A stretch of DNA of 64,000 nucleotides from Micrococcus sp. 2A (lineage in GTDB: Bacteria; Actinomycetota; Actinomycetes; Actinomycetales; Micrococcaceae): contig NZ_CP154351.1 in NCBI RefSeq assembly GCF_039519235.1, positions 2,046,001 to 2,110,000 of the forward strand, given 5' to 3'. Position numbers and translations under genes: made by a program. Positions within the stretch are counted from its first letter, which is position 1. Every line of letters starts with the position of its first letter. Shown one piece after another: positions 36,436-44,927 of this stretch. The notes below the pieces were generated by a model. The model did not search any database. It was not told the origin of the DNA and saw only the letters and a list, made by a program, of their open reading frames with translations.

Positions 36436-39400
36436 ATGGCAAAGCTGCTCTACCGGCTCGGCCTCGGCGCCGCTCGCCGACCCATGATCGTGATCCTCGC
36501 CTGGGCCCTCGCCCTGGCCCTCGCCGTGGGCGGCTTCCTCGCCTTCGGCGGCACCCTCTCCTCCGCCGTCACCATCCCGGGCACCCCCACGGCCCAGGTC
36601 ACGGACCGCCTCAAGGAGGAGTTCCCCGACGCCTCGCGCGGCACCGGCCAGGTGGTCTTCGCCACCGAGGACGGCTCCGCGTTCACCCCGGACCAGCGCG
36701 ATCGGATCGAGCAGCTCCTGAGCACGGTCCGCGACCAGCAGGCCGTGGCCGACGTCGTGGACCCCTTCGACGTGCAGAGGCAGCAGGAGGACGCCCGCAC
36801 CGCTCTCGAGGACGGCCGGCAGCAGATCGCCGACGGCGAGCAGGGGCTCGCGGACGGCCGCCGCCAGGTCGACGGCGGCCGGGCACGGATCGCCGAGGCG
36901 AAGGAGCAGGCCGAGGACGGGCAGGCGAAGCTCGAGGAGTCGGCCCGGCAGCTCGAGGAGGGGCAGGCGACGCTGGACGCCGCGCGCACCGACTTCCAGG
37001 AGCGCGGCCTGGCCGCCCTGCCGGAGGACGCCACCGCGCCCCTGCGCGAGGCCGAGCAGAAGCTCGAGGACGGCCGCGCCCGGCTCGAGCAGGGCCGGGC
37101 CCAGATCGAGGAGCAGGCGCCGAAGGTGGAGGCCGGCCAGGCCGAGGTCGACGCGAACCGCGAGAAGCTCGACGCCGGCCGTCAGCAGCTGGGCGAGGGC
37201 TGGGCCCAGTACGAGGAGGGCAAGGCCGAGCTCGAGGAGCAACGGGCGCAGCTCGAGGCCGGCCAGGCCCGGCTGGACGCCGCCCGCGAGCAGGCCCTCG
37301 CGCAGGGCGGGGCCGCCGGCGTCCCTGCCGAGCAGGTCACTGCGCAGTTCGCCGCGCAGCAGGCCGAGCTGGACGCCGGCGCGGCCCGGATCGAGCGGGC
37401 CCAGGCCGAGCTCGACGCCGCCAACGCCGAGCTGAAGGCCCGCGAGGCGGAGGTCCAGTCCGGCCTCGAGCAGCTGAGCGCGGCACAGGCGCAGGTCGAC
37501 GCCGGCCGCGAGCAGCTCGCCGAGGGCCGCGCCCGGCTGCAGGCGTCCGAGAAGGAGCTCGCCGAGGGTCAGGCCCAGCTCGAGGCCGGCCGCGAGCAGG
37601 CCCGCGAGGCCGCCCGCGCCGAGTTCGAGAAGCAGCAGGCCACGATCGACGAGGGCCGCGAGACGCTCGCGCAGGGCAGGGCCGACCTCGAGTCCGGCCG
37701 CGAGGAGATCGCGGCCAACGAGCGGAAGCTGGAGCAGGCCGAGGAGGATCTCGCCACGGGCCGTCAGGACCTCGCCGACGCCCGCACCCAGGCCGAGCGC
37801 GGCCAGCGCACCGTGGACCTCGTGGAGGGCTACCGCGCCGTCTCCGAGGACGGCTCGACCGCCGTCGGGATCGTCTCCTTCGACCAGCCGTCCATGGACG
37901 TGCCCGCGGAGGACAAGAAGGCCATCACGGGCGTCCTGACCGCGGCGGACATCGACGGGGTGCGGGTCCTGCCCTCCCAGCAGCTCAGCCAGACCGTCCC
38001 GCAGATCGTGGGGCCGGGCGAGGTCGTGGGCCTCGTGATCGCCGCGATCGTGCTCGTGCTCATGCTCGGCACCTTCGTGGGCGCGGGTCTGCCGCTCGTG
38101 AACGCCCTCGTGGGCGTGGGGGTGGGCGCCGCCGGCGCGCTCGCCTTCTCCGGCGTCGTGGAGATGATGTCCGTGACCCCCGTGCTGGGGCTCATGCTCG
38201 GCCTGGCGGTCGGGATCGACTACGCGCTGTTCATCGTCAACCGCCACCGGCAGGAGCTGCGCCGCGGCACCCCGCTGCGCGAGTCCATCGCCCTGGCCAA
38301 CGGCACGTCCGGCAACGCCGTGGTGTTCGCCGGCCTCACCGTGATCATCGCGCTCGTGGCGCTCAACGTCACCGGCATCCCGTTCCTCGGCCTGATGGGC
38401 ACCGTCGGCGCCGCGTGCGTGCTCGTGGCCGTGCTCGTGGCCGTCACCCTGACGCCCGCGCTGCTCTCGCTGGCCGGCACGCGCGTGCTCTCCCGCAAGG
38501 AGCGCACCCGCCTGGAGGCCCTCACCCCGTCGGGCGAGGGCTCCCACACGGCCCCCCTCACCGGTGCTGACCCCGCCGAGGCCGCCCATGCCGTGCGAGG
38601 CGCGCACCGCTCGCCGCGGATGTCCACCCCCGCCGCGGTGGCCACGACCCTGGGCGCGATCGCCCTGCTCGTGGCGGTCTCCATCCCCTTCTTCTCGATG
38701 CGCCTGGGACTGCCGGACGGCGCGTCCGAGCCGGTCGGCTCCGACGCCCAGGTCTCCTACGAGCTCATGGCCGACAAGTTCGGCGAGGGCTACAACGGCC
38801 CCCTCGTGGTGACCACGGACCTGCCGGAGGGACTCTCGGAGGAGCAGGCGACGGACGCCCAGCTCGCCGTCGGCGAGCAGCTCTCGGCACTGGACCACGT
38901 CGGCGCGGTGGTGCCGGCGGGCTTCAACGAGGACCGCACCCTGGGCATGCTGCAGCTGCTGCCCGAGGAGGGGCCCAACGCGGTCTCCACCGAGGAGCTG
39001 GTGCACGAGCTGCGCACGGTGGAGCCCGCGGGCGAGGCCTCGAACCTGGCGGTGGCGGGCATGACCTCCGGGGCGATCGACGTCTCGGAGAAGCTCGCCT
39101 CGGCCCTGCCGCTCTACCTCGGCGTGGTGGTGGGGCTGTCCCTGCTCATCATGATCCTGGTGTTCCGCTCCATCCTGGTCCCGCTGATCGCCACCGGCGG
39201 CTTCGTCCTCTCGGTGTTCGCGGCCATGGGCGGCGTGGTGGCCATCTACCAGTGGGGCTGGTTGGGCTCGGTGTTCAACGTGCACCATGCGGGCCCGGTC
39301 CTGAGCTTCCTGCCGACGATCATGATCGGCGTGCTGTTCGGCCTGGCCATGGACTACCAGCTGTTCATCGCGTCCGGCATGCGTGAGGCCTACGCCCACG

Positions 39401-39789
39401 GCCAGCCGGCCCGCAGCGCCGTGATGAGCGGCCTGCGCGCCGGCCGGTCCGTGGTGATCGCCGCCGCGATCATCATGATCTCCGTCTTCGGCGGCTTCGT
39501 GTTCTCCCACGACGCGATGATCCGGCCCATCGGCTTCGGCCTCGCCTTCGGCGTGCTGCTGGACGCCTTCGTGGTGCGCCTGCTGCTGATGCCCGCGCTG
39601 ATGCACCTGCTGGGCGAGTCCGCGTGGTGGCTGCCGAGGTGGCTCGAGCACATCATGCCGGACGTGGACGTGGAGGGTGCCCAGCTCGAGCGCCACGGCA
39701 GCTCCCACAGCCCCGCGGGGGCCACCGCGGAGGGCCTCCCTGCTGCGACCGGGGCCGGATCCGAGTCGGGCGGCCCGCACCGCGCCTGA
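36436..39789 (+). CDS. MMPL-family transporter with long coiled-coil insertion
   Basis: An 1117-residue membrane protein. The first helix (about residues 15-38) is followed by part of the first porter loop. Residues ~113-456 then form an almost uninterrupted coiled coil rich in Glu, Ala, Gln and Gly, repeating xxLxxGxxxL units (for example AEGQAQLEAGREQAREAARA). Helices resume at ~530 with VGIDYALFIVNRHRQELRRG; the second MMPL unit ends with GLAMDYQLFIASGMREAYAHG. Such YhgE/Pip-like repeat inserts project across the wall. The ATG at 36436 is the first after the divergent tetR promoter. Confidence 0.88.
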   Translation: MAKLLYRLGLGAARRPMIVILAWALALALAVGGFLAFGGTLSSAVTIPGTPTAQVTDRLKEEFPDASRGTGQVVFATEDGSAFTPDQRDRIEQLLSTVRDQQAVADVVDPFDVQRQQEDARTALEDGRQQIADGEQGLADGRRQVDGGRARIAEAKEQAEDGQAKLEESARQLEEGQATLDAARTDFQERGLAALPEDATAPLREAEQKLEDGRARLEQGRAQIEEQAPKVEAGQAEVDANREKLDAGRQQLGEGWAQYEEGKAELEEQRAQLEAGQARLDAAREQALAQGGAAGVPAEQVTAQFAAQQAELDAGAARIERAQAELDAANAELKAREAEVQSGLEQLSAAQAQVDAGREQLAEGRARLQASEKELAEGQAQLEAGREQAREAARAEFEKQQATIDEGRETLAQGRADLESGREEIAANERKLEQAEEDLATGRQDLADARTQAERGQRTVDLVEGYRAVSEDGSTAVGIVSFDQPSMDVPAEDKKAITGVLTAADIDGVRVLPSQQLSQTVPQIVGPGEVVGLVIAAIVLVLMLGTFVGAGLPLVNALVGVGVGAAGALAFSGVVEMMSVTPVLGLMLGLAVGIDYALFIVNRHRQELRRGTPLRESIALANGTSGNAVVFAGLTVIIALVALNVTGIPFLGLMGTVGAACVLVAVLVAVTLTPALLSLAGTRVLSRKERTRLEALTPSGEGSHTAPLTGADPAEAAHAVRGAHRSPRMSTPAAVATTLGAIALLVAVSIPFFSMRLGLPDGASEPVGSDAQVSYELMADKFGEGYNGPLVVTTDLPEGLSEEQATDAQLAVGEQLSALDHVGAVVPAGFNEDRTLGMLQLLPEEGPNAVSTEELVHELRTVEPAGEASNLAVAGMTSGAIDVSEKLASALPLYLGVVVGLSLLIMILVFRSILVPLIATGGFVLSVFAAMGGVVAIYQWGWLGSVFNVHHAGPVLSFLPTIMIGVLFGLAMDYQLFIASGMREAYAHGQPARSAVMSGLRAGRSVVIAAAIIMISVFGGFVFSHDAMIRPIGFGLAFGVLLDAFVVRLLLMPALMHLLGESAWWLPRWLEHIMPDVDVEGAQLERHGSSHSPAGATAEGLPAATGAGSESGGPHRA

Positions 39790-39818
39790 GCCTGCGGGAC
39801 CGGCACTATCCTGGGGCC

Positions 39819-40823
39819 ATGCCCGCCGACTCGCCCTTCGTCCCTGCCGCCCACGAGCCCGTGCTCGTCCTGCTCGAGCAGGATGCGCACGGGCTCGTCC
39901 GTCCCCGGGTCGCGGACCCGGACGTGCCGCACCTGCGCGTCACGGACCAGGGCGTCACGCGGGGCGACGGCCTGTTCGAGACCGCGCTCGCCGTCGCGGA
40001 CGAGGCCGGGACGCTGCGGATGCGCAAGCTGCGCGCCCACCTCGGCCGGCTCGCCTCCTCTGCCACGGCGCTGCGCCTGCCCGCGCCGGACGCCGCCGCG
40101 TGGGAGGCCGCCGTCGACGCCGGCCTGCGCGCCGTCGAGGCGGCGAGCCGCCCCGCGCCCGGCGCGCGGCTCTCCGTCCGGCTCACCGCGACGCGCGGCC
40201 CCGAGGCGACGCCGGGCACGGCGCCGCACCCGACCGCGTGGGTGCTCCTGACCCCGGTGCCCGCCCCCGACGAGGCCGAGCGCCGCGCGGGCGTCCGCGT
40301 CCTCCTGCTGGACCGCGGCATCGACTCCACCGCCCCCGAGCACGCCCCCTGGCTGCTCACGGGCGCGAAGACCCTCAGCTACGCCGTGAACATGGCCGCC
40401 CTGCGCCACGCGCGCGCCCACGGGGCGGACGACGTGATCTTCACGAGCTCGGACGGCTTCCTCCTCGAAGGTCCCACCTCCACCGTGCTGATCGCGCGGC
40501 ACGATCCGGACGGCCGGCGCCGCCTCCTCACCCCCCTGCGGCAGAAGGGCATCCTGGCGGGCACCTCCCAGGCGGTGGTCTTCGCGGCCGCGCACGCCGC
40601 GGGCTGGCGCCTCGGCTACGGTCCCCTCGTCCCGGCGGACCTCGAGGACGTGGACGGGATCTGGCTCGCCTCCTCCGTGCGGGGCGTGCGCCCCGTGCGC
40701 GCGGTGGACGGGCGCGAGACGCCCGTGGACCCCACCCTGACGGCCCGGCTCCAGGCCTGGCTGGACGCCGACGGCGATCCGGGACACCACGTCAGCGGGG
40801 ACCCGGTCACCTCGGACGCCTGA
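39819..40823 (+). CDS. pabC: Class IV aminotransferase, aminodeoxychorismate lyase-like
   Basis: A 334-residue PLP enzyme of fold type IV. GDGLFETALAV near the N-terminus, the PLP lysine Lys184 in LTGAKTLSYAVNMAALRHA, DDVIFTSSDGFLLEGPTST and RQKGILAGTSQ are present. Sequence and length suit aminodeoxychorismate lyase (p-aminobenzoate for folate), although branched-chain or D-amino-acid transaminases share these motifs. TATCCT (39807-39812) ends six bases before the ATG and no ribosome site is seen, so it is probably leaderless. It stands alone, without pabAB. Confidence 0.75.
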   Translation: MPADSPFVPAAHEPVLVLLEQDAHGLVRPRVADPDVPHLRVTDQGVTRGDGLFETALAVADEAGTLRMRKLRAHLGRLASSATALRLPAPDAAAWEAAVDAGLRAVEAASRPAPGARLSVRLTATRGPEATPGTAPHPTAWVLLTPVPAPDEAERRAGVRVLLLDRGIDSTAPEHAPWLLTGAKTLSYAVNMAALRHARAHGADDVIFTSSDGFLLEGPTSTVLIARHDPDGRRRLLTPLRQKGILAGTSQAVVFAAAHAAGWRLGYGPLVPADLEDVDGIWLASSVRGVRPVRAVDGRETPVDPTLTARLQAWLDADGDPGHHVSGDPVTSDA

Positions 40824-40877
40824 TCCCCCCGCGCTAGGCTGACTCCCGGACCGGTCCCACCCCACGGAAGGCACACC

Positions 40878-41156
40878 ATGAACACCATCGCCCAGAAGAT
40901 CCTCTCCACCGGCATCACCCTGGCCGGCGGCGTCATCGGCTCCCGCCTCGTGGCCGGCGGCTGGAAGCTCGCCACCGGGCACGACGCACCGGACGACGCC
41001 GCGGACGAGACGCTGCCCCTCGTGGAGGCGCTCTCCTTCGCCTTCATCTCCGCCGGCGTGGCCGCGCTCATCAAGGTGGCCGGACAGCGTGGCGCGGGCA
41101 CCGCGATCCGCAAGGCCTCCGAGAAGACCGCCCGCCGCGGCGCCAACGAGGTCTGA
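40878..41156 (+). CDS. DUF4235 family small membrane protein
   Basis: A 92-residue protein with a first amphipathic/hydrophobic segment (ILSTGITLAGGVIGSRLVAGGWKLATG) and a second helix (EALSFAFISAGVAALIKVAGQ) before a basic end, the pattern of DUF4235. The family is common in Actinobacteria and has no known function. GGAAGG precedes the ATG, and TAGGCT (40836-40841) may be the -10. Confidence 0.85.
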   Translation: MNTIAQKILSTGITLAGGVIGSRLVAGGWKLATGHDAPDDAADETLPLVEALSFAFISAGVAALIKVAGQRGAGTAIRKASEKTARRGANEV

Positions 41157-41165
41157 GACCCCGCG

Positions 41166-41184
41166 CGACGGGCTCAGCCCGTCG
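41166..41184. terminator. Short hairpin over the mnhG stop codon
   Basis: CGACGGGCT (41166-41174) and AGCCCGTCG (41176-41184) are perfect complements around one base, between convergent DUF4235 and mnhG. It includes the mnhG stop codon and may terminate the DUF4235 transcript or the Mrp operon. Confidence 0.45.
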
Positions 41185-41632
41185 GGCTCCCGCCGCGGTC
41201 CGGGCCGTGCGGCGCGTCCTCGCCGCGCTGCGCCGCGGACGGGCGGCGGGGGCGACGCCGCGGGGCGCCGCCGTCGGCGGCCTCCACGCGGCGGGCCGCC
41301 GCGGCCAGGTCGTCGCGGTGCAGCAGCCCGTGCTGGGCGTGCTTGGTGCGGTAGCCCGTGCGCCCCACCAGGTGGGAGGCCACGGGGGCCGTCACCATCT
41401 GGGCGACCCACGCCAGCAGCAGGATGGGCGCCCACGCCCACGAGCGCCAGAGTACCGCGAGCCCCAGGAGCATGAGCAGCAGGCCCAGCACCTGGGGCTT
41501 GGCGGCCGCGTGCATGCGGGAGAGCAGGTCGGGCAGCACGAACAGGCCCACGCCGGCCACCAGGGAGAAGAAGGCGCCGGCCACGATCAGCAGGGCGGCC
41601 AGCCAGTCCAGCAGCAGCAGCGGGTCCGTCAT
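41174..41632 (-). CDS. mnhG: Mrp Na+/H+ antiporter subunit G
   Basis: A 152-residue subunit. Three helices (residues ~8-90) contain LVAGVGLFVLPDLLSRMHAAAKPQVLGLLLML, the MnhG/PhaG signature. A basic Arg/Ala-rich tail of ~50 residues follows, longer than in Bacillus MrpG. It is the last gene of the operon and overlaps mnhF by four bases. Confidence 0.93.
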   Translation of the reverse strand: MTDPLLLLDWLAALLIVAGAFFSLVAGVGLFVLPDLLSRMHAAAKPQVLGLLLMLLGLAVLWRSWAWAPILLLAWVAQMVTAPVASHLVGRTGYRTKHAQHGLLHRDDLAAAARRVEAADGGAPRRRPRRPSAAQRGEDAPHGPDRGGSPTG

Positions 41633-41988
41633 CGGTCTCCCCCCTCGGCGGGCGCGTCTTCCGAGCCCGGGATGTCGGTGGTGCCGGGCACGAGGGAGAT
41701 CTCCTCCCGCATGTGCTCCGGGCGGCGGTCCTCCACGAAGCGGGCCACGGTCACCGAGCCCACGAAGCCCACCGTGGCGGCCAGCACCACGAGGACGATG
41801 TCATGGGTGTGGCGGTGCACGGCCATCTCCAGAACCAGGGCCGAGGAGAGCACCACGAGCAGCACGTCGATGGCGATCGCCCGGTCCAGCAGGGACGGGC
41901 CCCGCACGATCCGGTGCAGCGCGGCCACGGCGCCCACGAAGAGCATCGCGCCGCCCCCGTAGGCGGCCACGGTCATCGGGTCGATCAT
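41629..41988 (-). CDS. mnhF: Mrp Na+/H+ antiporter subunit F
   Basis: A 119-residue three-helix subunit. RIVRGPSLLDRAIAIDVLLVVLSSALVLEM is the MrpF signature, including the conserved Asp in the second helix. The C-terminal ~30 residues are acidic and Pro-rich. The ATG at 41988 overlaps the mnhE stop (ATGA), indicating translational coupling. Confidence 0.93.
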   Translation of the reverse strand: MIDPMTVAAYGGGAMLFVGAVAALHRIVRGPSLLDRAIAIDVLLVVLSSALVLEMAVHRHTHDIVLVVLAATVGFVGSVTVARFVEDRRPEHMREEISLVPGTTDIPGSEDAPAEGGDR

Positions 41989-42737
41989 GCGCGCTCCTCC
42001 TCCGCCGCGGGCCCGTAGGCGGGATGCCGCCGGTTGCCCGCGATCTCGGCCCGCGGGGGCGCCGAGTCGGGGAAGCGGCGCAGCAGCTCCAGGTCCGTGC
42101 GCGAGCCGACCGCCTGGATGATCCCGGCCTCCACGCGCAGGGCCTTGGCGCGGACCGCGGCGATCTCCTCGTCCGTCGTCACGTTCAGGCAGTGCAGGTA
42201 CAGGATGGCGTCGGCACGGTCCACGTCCAGCACGATCGAGCCGGGCACCAGGGCCAGGGCGTGGCTGACGAGGGTGATCAGGAGGTCGTCGTGGCTGCGC
42301 AGCCGAACGCCCACGATCGAGCTGTGCACCCGCCTGCCCCGCGTGAGCACGACGGCGGACACCGAGAGCGAGGAGCGCACCACGTCCGCGAGGAAGCGGC
42401 CGGTGAACACGAGCGCGTGCCAGGGGCTGAACCGGCGGCTGAAGGGGATCGCGGGCATGGGGAACACCACGATCACCAGCGCGGCGAAGAGGAGTCCCGG
42501 CAGCAGCACGTGCAGGCCGAAGTCCTGCCACAATGCTCCCCACACCAGGGTGAGGACGAGGGCGAGGGGCCACTGGCCCAGCACGGCACGGAGACTGCCG
42601 GGCCGGGGCGCCGCGCGGGCGGAGCCCAGGCCCGCGGGAACGGCCGGGTCCGCGGGGACGGCCGGGTCCGCGGTCTCCTCCCGGTCCCGCGACGGCGCCG
42701 TGCGCGGTGCCGGCGGGCGAGGGTCAGCGGTGGGCAT
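41985..42737 (-). CDS. mnhE: Mrp Na+/H+ antiporter subunit E
   Basis: A 250-residue subunit with two to three N-terminal helices and a soluble domain. VSHALALVPGSIVLDVDRADAILYLHCLNV is the MrpE signature. The first ~50 residues are a Pro/Ala-rich extension with a short repeat (PAVPADPAVPAG). It overlaps mnhD by 14 bases and mnhF by four. Confidence 0.93.
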   Translation of the reverse strand: MPTADPRPPAPRTAPSRDREETADPAVPADPAVPAGLGSARAAPRPGSLRAVLGQWPLALVLTLVWGALWQDFGLHVLLPGLLFAALVIVVFPMPAIPFSRRFSPWHALVFTGRFLADVVRSSLSVSAVVLTRGRRVHSSIVGVRLRSHDDLLITLVSHALALVPGSIVLDVDRADAILYLHCLNVTTDEEIAAVRAKALRVEAGIIQAVGSRTDLELLRRFPDSAPPRAEIAGNRRHPAYGPAAEEERA

Positions 42738-44355
42738 CGTGCACCTCCGTCGGGTCGTTGCGCAGGCTCTCCGCGGCGCGCTCCGCGGCGTCCTCGCCCA
42801 GCACGGCGCCGATGTAGGGCGTGCGCTCCAGCATGTCCGTGGCGGCGCGGTCCGCGAGGCCGTAGAGGGGCCCCGCGAGCACGGTGAACGCGACGCTGAG
42901 GGCCACGATCGCCGCGGTGGGGACGACGAGGCCGGCGCTGAGGCGCTTGGGCCGCTCCCCCCGCTCGAGGACGCGCTGGTACGCGGCCACGAGCTGGGCC
43001 GGCGGATGCTCCACGTCCTCCACCCTGCGCCAGAACGCGCGGGTCCACACGCGCACCATGACCAGCAGCGTGAGGAGCGAGGCGAGGACGGAGACGATCA
43101 CGAGCGTGTACGCGAGCGGTGCGCCCTGCTCCACGCCGCCGCGCAGCAGGCCCACCTTGCCGAGGAACCCGGAGAACGGCGGGATGCCGCCCAGGTTGAG
43201 GGCGGGGATGAGGAAGAGCAGGCCCACGAGCGGGGAGACGCGGGCGAGGGAGCCGAGGCGGTCGATGTTGGCCGTGCCGGCCCGGTTCTCAATGAGCCCG
43301 GTGACGAGGAACAGCGCGCTCTGCACCGTGATGTGGTGCGCCACATAGAACACGGTCGCCGCCAGGCCCAGCTGGGTGGCCAGCCCGAGGCCGAAGACCA
43401 TGTAGCCGATGTGGGAGACCAGGATGAAGGAGAGGATGCGCTTGATGTCTGTCTGCGCGAGGGCCCCGAGGATGCCCACGATCATGGTGAGCCCCGCGAC
43501 CACCAGCAGGAGATCGTTCACGTGCTCCCCGGGGAACAGGAGGGTCTCCGTGCGGATCATGGCGTACACGCCGACCTTGGTGAGCAGTCCCGCGAACACG
43601 GCGGTGACCGGTGCCGGAGCCGTGGGGTAGGAGTCCGGCAGCCAGAAGGAGAGGGGGAACACGGCGGCCTTGATCGCGAAGCCCACGAGGAGCATCACGT
43701 GGAGCACCATCTGCATGTCGCTCGGCAGCTCGCCGAGCTTCACCGCCAGGTCCGCCATGTTCACCGTCCCCGTGGCCGCGTAGATCATGGCGATCGCGAT
43801 GAGGAACAGCACGGAGGAGACGACGGAGACCACCACGTAGGTGACGCCCGCGCGCATCCGCTGCGCCGTGCCGCCGAGCGTGAGCAGCACGTAGGACGCG
43901 GTCAGGAGGATCTCGAAGCCCACGTAGAGGTTGAAGAGGTCGCCGGCGAGGAACGCGTTGGACACGCCGGCCACGAGGATCAGGTACGTGGGGTGGAAGA
44001 TCGAGACGGGCCCGCCCTCGTCGCGGCTGATGAGGCCCTGCGCCGAGGCGTACAGGAGCACCGCGAGGGTGATGATCGTGGAGACGAGGAGCATCAGCGC
44101 GGAGAGCCGGTCCACCACGAGCACGACGCCGAGCGGTGCGGGCCACCCGGCCAGCTCCACCACCGCCACGCCCGCCTCCCACACCGCGGCGAGCAGGGCC
44201 GCGTTCAGCACGAGCGTGAGGAAGAGCGCGAGGACGGTGACGCTCACCTGGGCCCGGGGCCGGCCCACGAGGGTGAACGTGACGGCGGCCCCGAGCACCG
44301 GCAGCATGACGGCCAGCGGGGCGAGGTCGGTGAGGGGCACGGAGCCGATCGTCAT
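42724..44355 (-). CDS. mnhD: Mrp Na+/H+ antiporter subunit D
   Basis: A 543-residue NuoL/M/N-like subunit with about 14 helices. The conserved Glu lies in LYVGFEILLTASYVLLTLGG, the lysine-containing segment is GFAIKAAVFPLSFWLPDSYPTAPAPVTAVFAG, and ILSFILVSHIGYMVFGLG follows. It forms a proton path with MnhA. ATG at 44355 overlaps the mnhC stop (ATGA). Confidence 0.95.
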   Translation of the reverse strand: MTIGSVPLTDLAPLAVMLPVLGAAVTFTLVGRPRAQVSVTVLALFLTLVLNAALLAAVWEAGVAVVELAGWPAPLGVVLVVDRLSALMLLVSTIITLAVLLYASAQGLISRDEGGPVSIFHPTYLILVAGVSNAFLAGDLFNLYVGFEILLTASYVLLTLGGTAQRMRAGVTYVVVSVVSSVLFLIAIAMIYAATGTVNMADLAVKLGELPSDMQMVLHVMLLVGFAIKAAVFPLSFWLPDSYPTAPAPVTAVFAGLLTKVGVYAMIRTETLLFPGEHVNDLLLVVAGLTMIVGILGALAQTDIKRILSFILVSHIGYMVFGLGLATQLGLAATVFYVAHHITVQSALFLVTGLIENRAGTANIDRLGSLARVSPLVGLLFLIPALNLGGIPPFSGFLGKVGLLRGGVEQGAPLAYTLVIVSVLASLLTLLVMVRVWTRAFWRRVEDVEHPPAQLVAAYQRVLERGERPKRLSAGLVVPTAAIVALSVAFTVLAGPLYGLADRAATDMLERTPYIGAVLGEDAAERAAESLRNDPTEVHDAHR

Positions 44356-44927
44356 GGGCGCTCGCCCTCCTGGTCCTGGGGCCGGCCGCGACGCTTCCGT
44401 GCCGACGGGGCGGTGCGTGCCGCCGCGGCCGGGCGGACGGACCGCCGCTCCGGTGCGCGGGGCGCGTCCGGGGTCGCGTGCTCGTAGTGCGCGTTCGGGT
44501 CCGCGGCGTCGTCGATGAACTCGGAGGACTCCTCCACGAGCACCGAGTCGTCCTCGACGTCCCACGCGGGCTGGCTGGCGATCTTGACGTCCTCCGCGTC
44601 CACCTGGATCAGGTCCTCGCGGCTGATGAGCCAGGAGCGGTAGATCATGGCGGTGAGGAAGGCGCTCGTGGCGAAGCCGATGACGATCGCGGTGAGGATG
44701 AGGGCCTGCGGGAGGGTGTCCGCGTAGGCCCGGGGGTCCGTGCCCTCGATCCGCAGGGGCGCCTGCCCCACTCCGCCCGCGCTCGCGAAGAGCAGGAGGA
44801 TCGCGGCGTTGTTGATGAGCATGATGCCCAGCAGGATGCGGGTGAGGTTGCGCTCCAGCACGAGGTAGATCCCGCACGTGAACATCACGCCCATCGCGGC
44901 CAGCAGGGCCAGGTCCACGGTCGTCAT
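44352..44927 (-). CDS. mnhC: Mrp Na+/H+ antiporter subunit C
   Basis: A 191-residue NuoK-like subunit. The three-helix core (residues ~1-110) contains GIYLVLERNLTRILLGIMLINNAAILLL. A cytoplasmic extension of ~75 residues, first acidic and then basic, is absent from Bacillus MrpC (about 112 residues). It overlaps both mnhA and mnhD by four bases. Confidence 0.93.
   Translation of the reverse strand: MTTVDLALLAAMGVMFTCGIYLVLERNLTRILLGIMLINNAAILLLFASAGGVGQAPLRIEGTDPRAYADTLPQALILTAIVIGFATSAFLTAMIYRSWLISREDLIQVDAEDVKIASQPAWDVEDDSVLVEESSEFIDDAADPNAHYEHATPDAPRAPERRSVRPAAAARTAPSARKRRGRPQDQEGERP

Noticed and set aside
36400..39780. A 1126-codon open frame antisense to the giant MMPL gene
   Set aside because: It is His/Gly/Arg/Leu-rich nonsense typical of antisense frames in GC-rich DNA; the plus strand encodes clear MMPL motifs.
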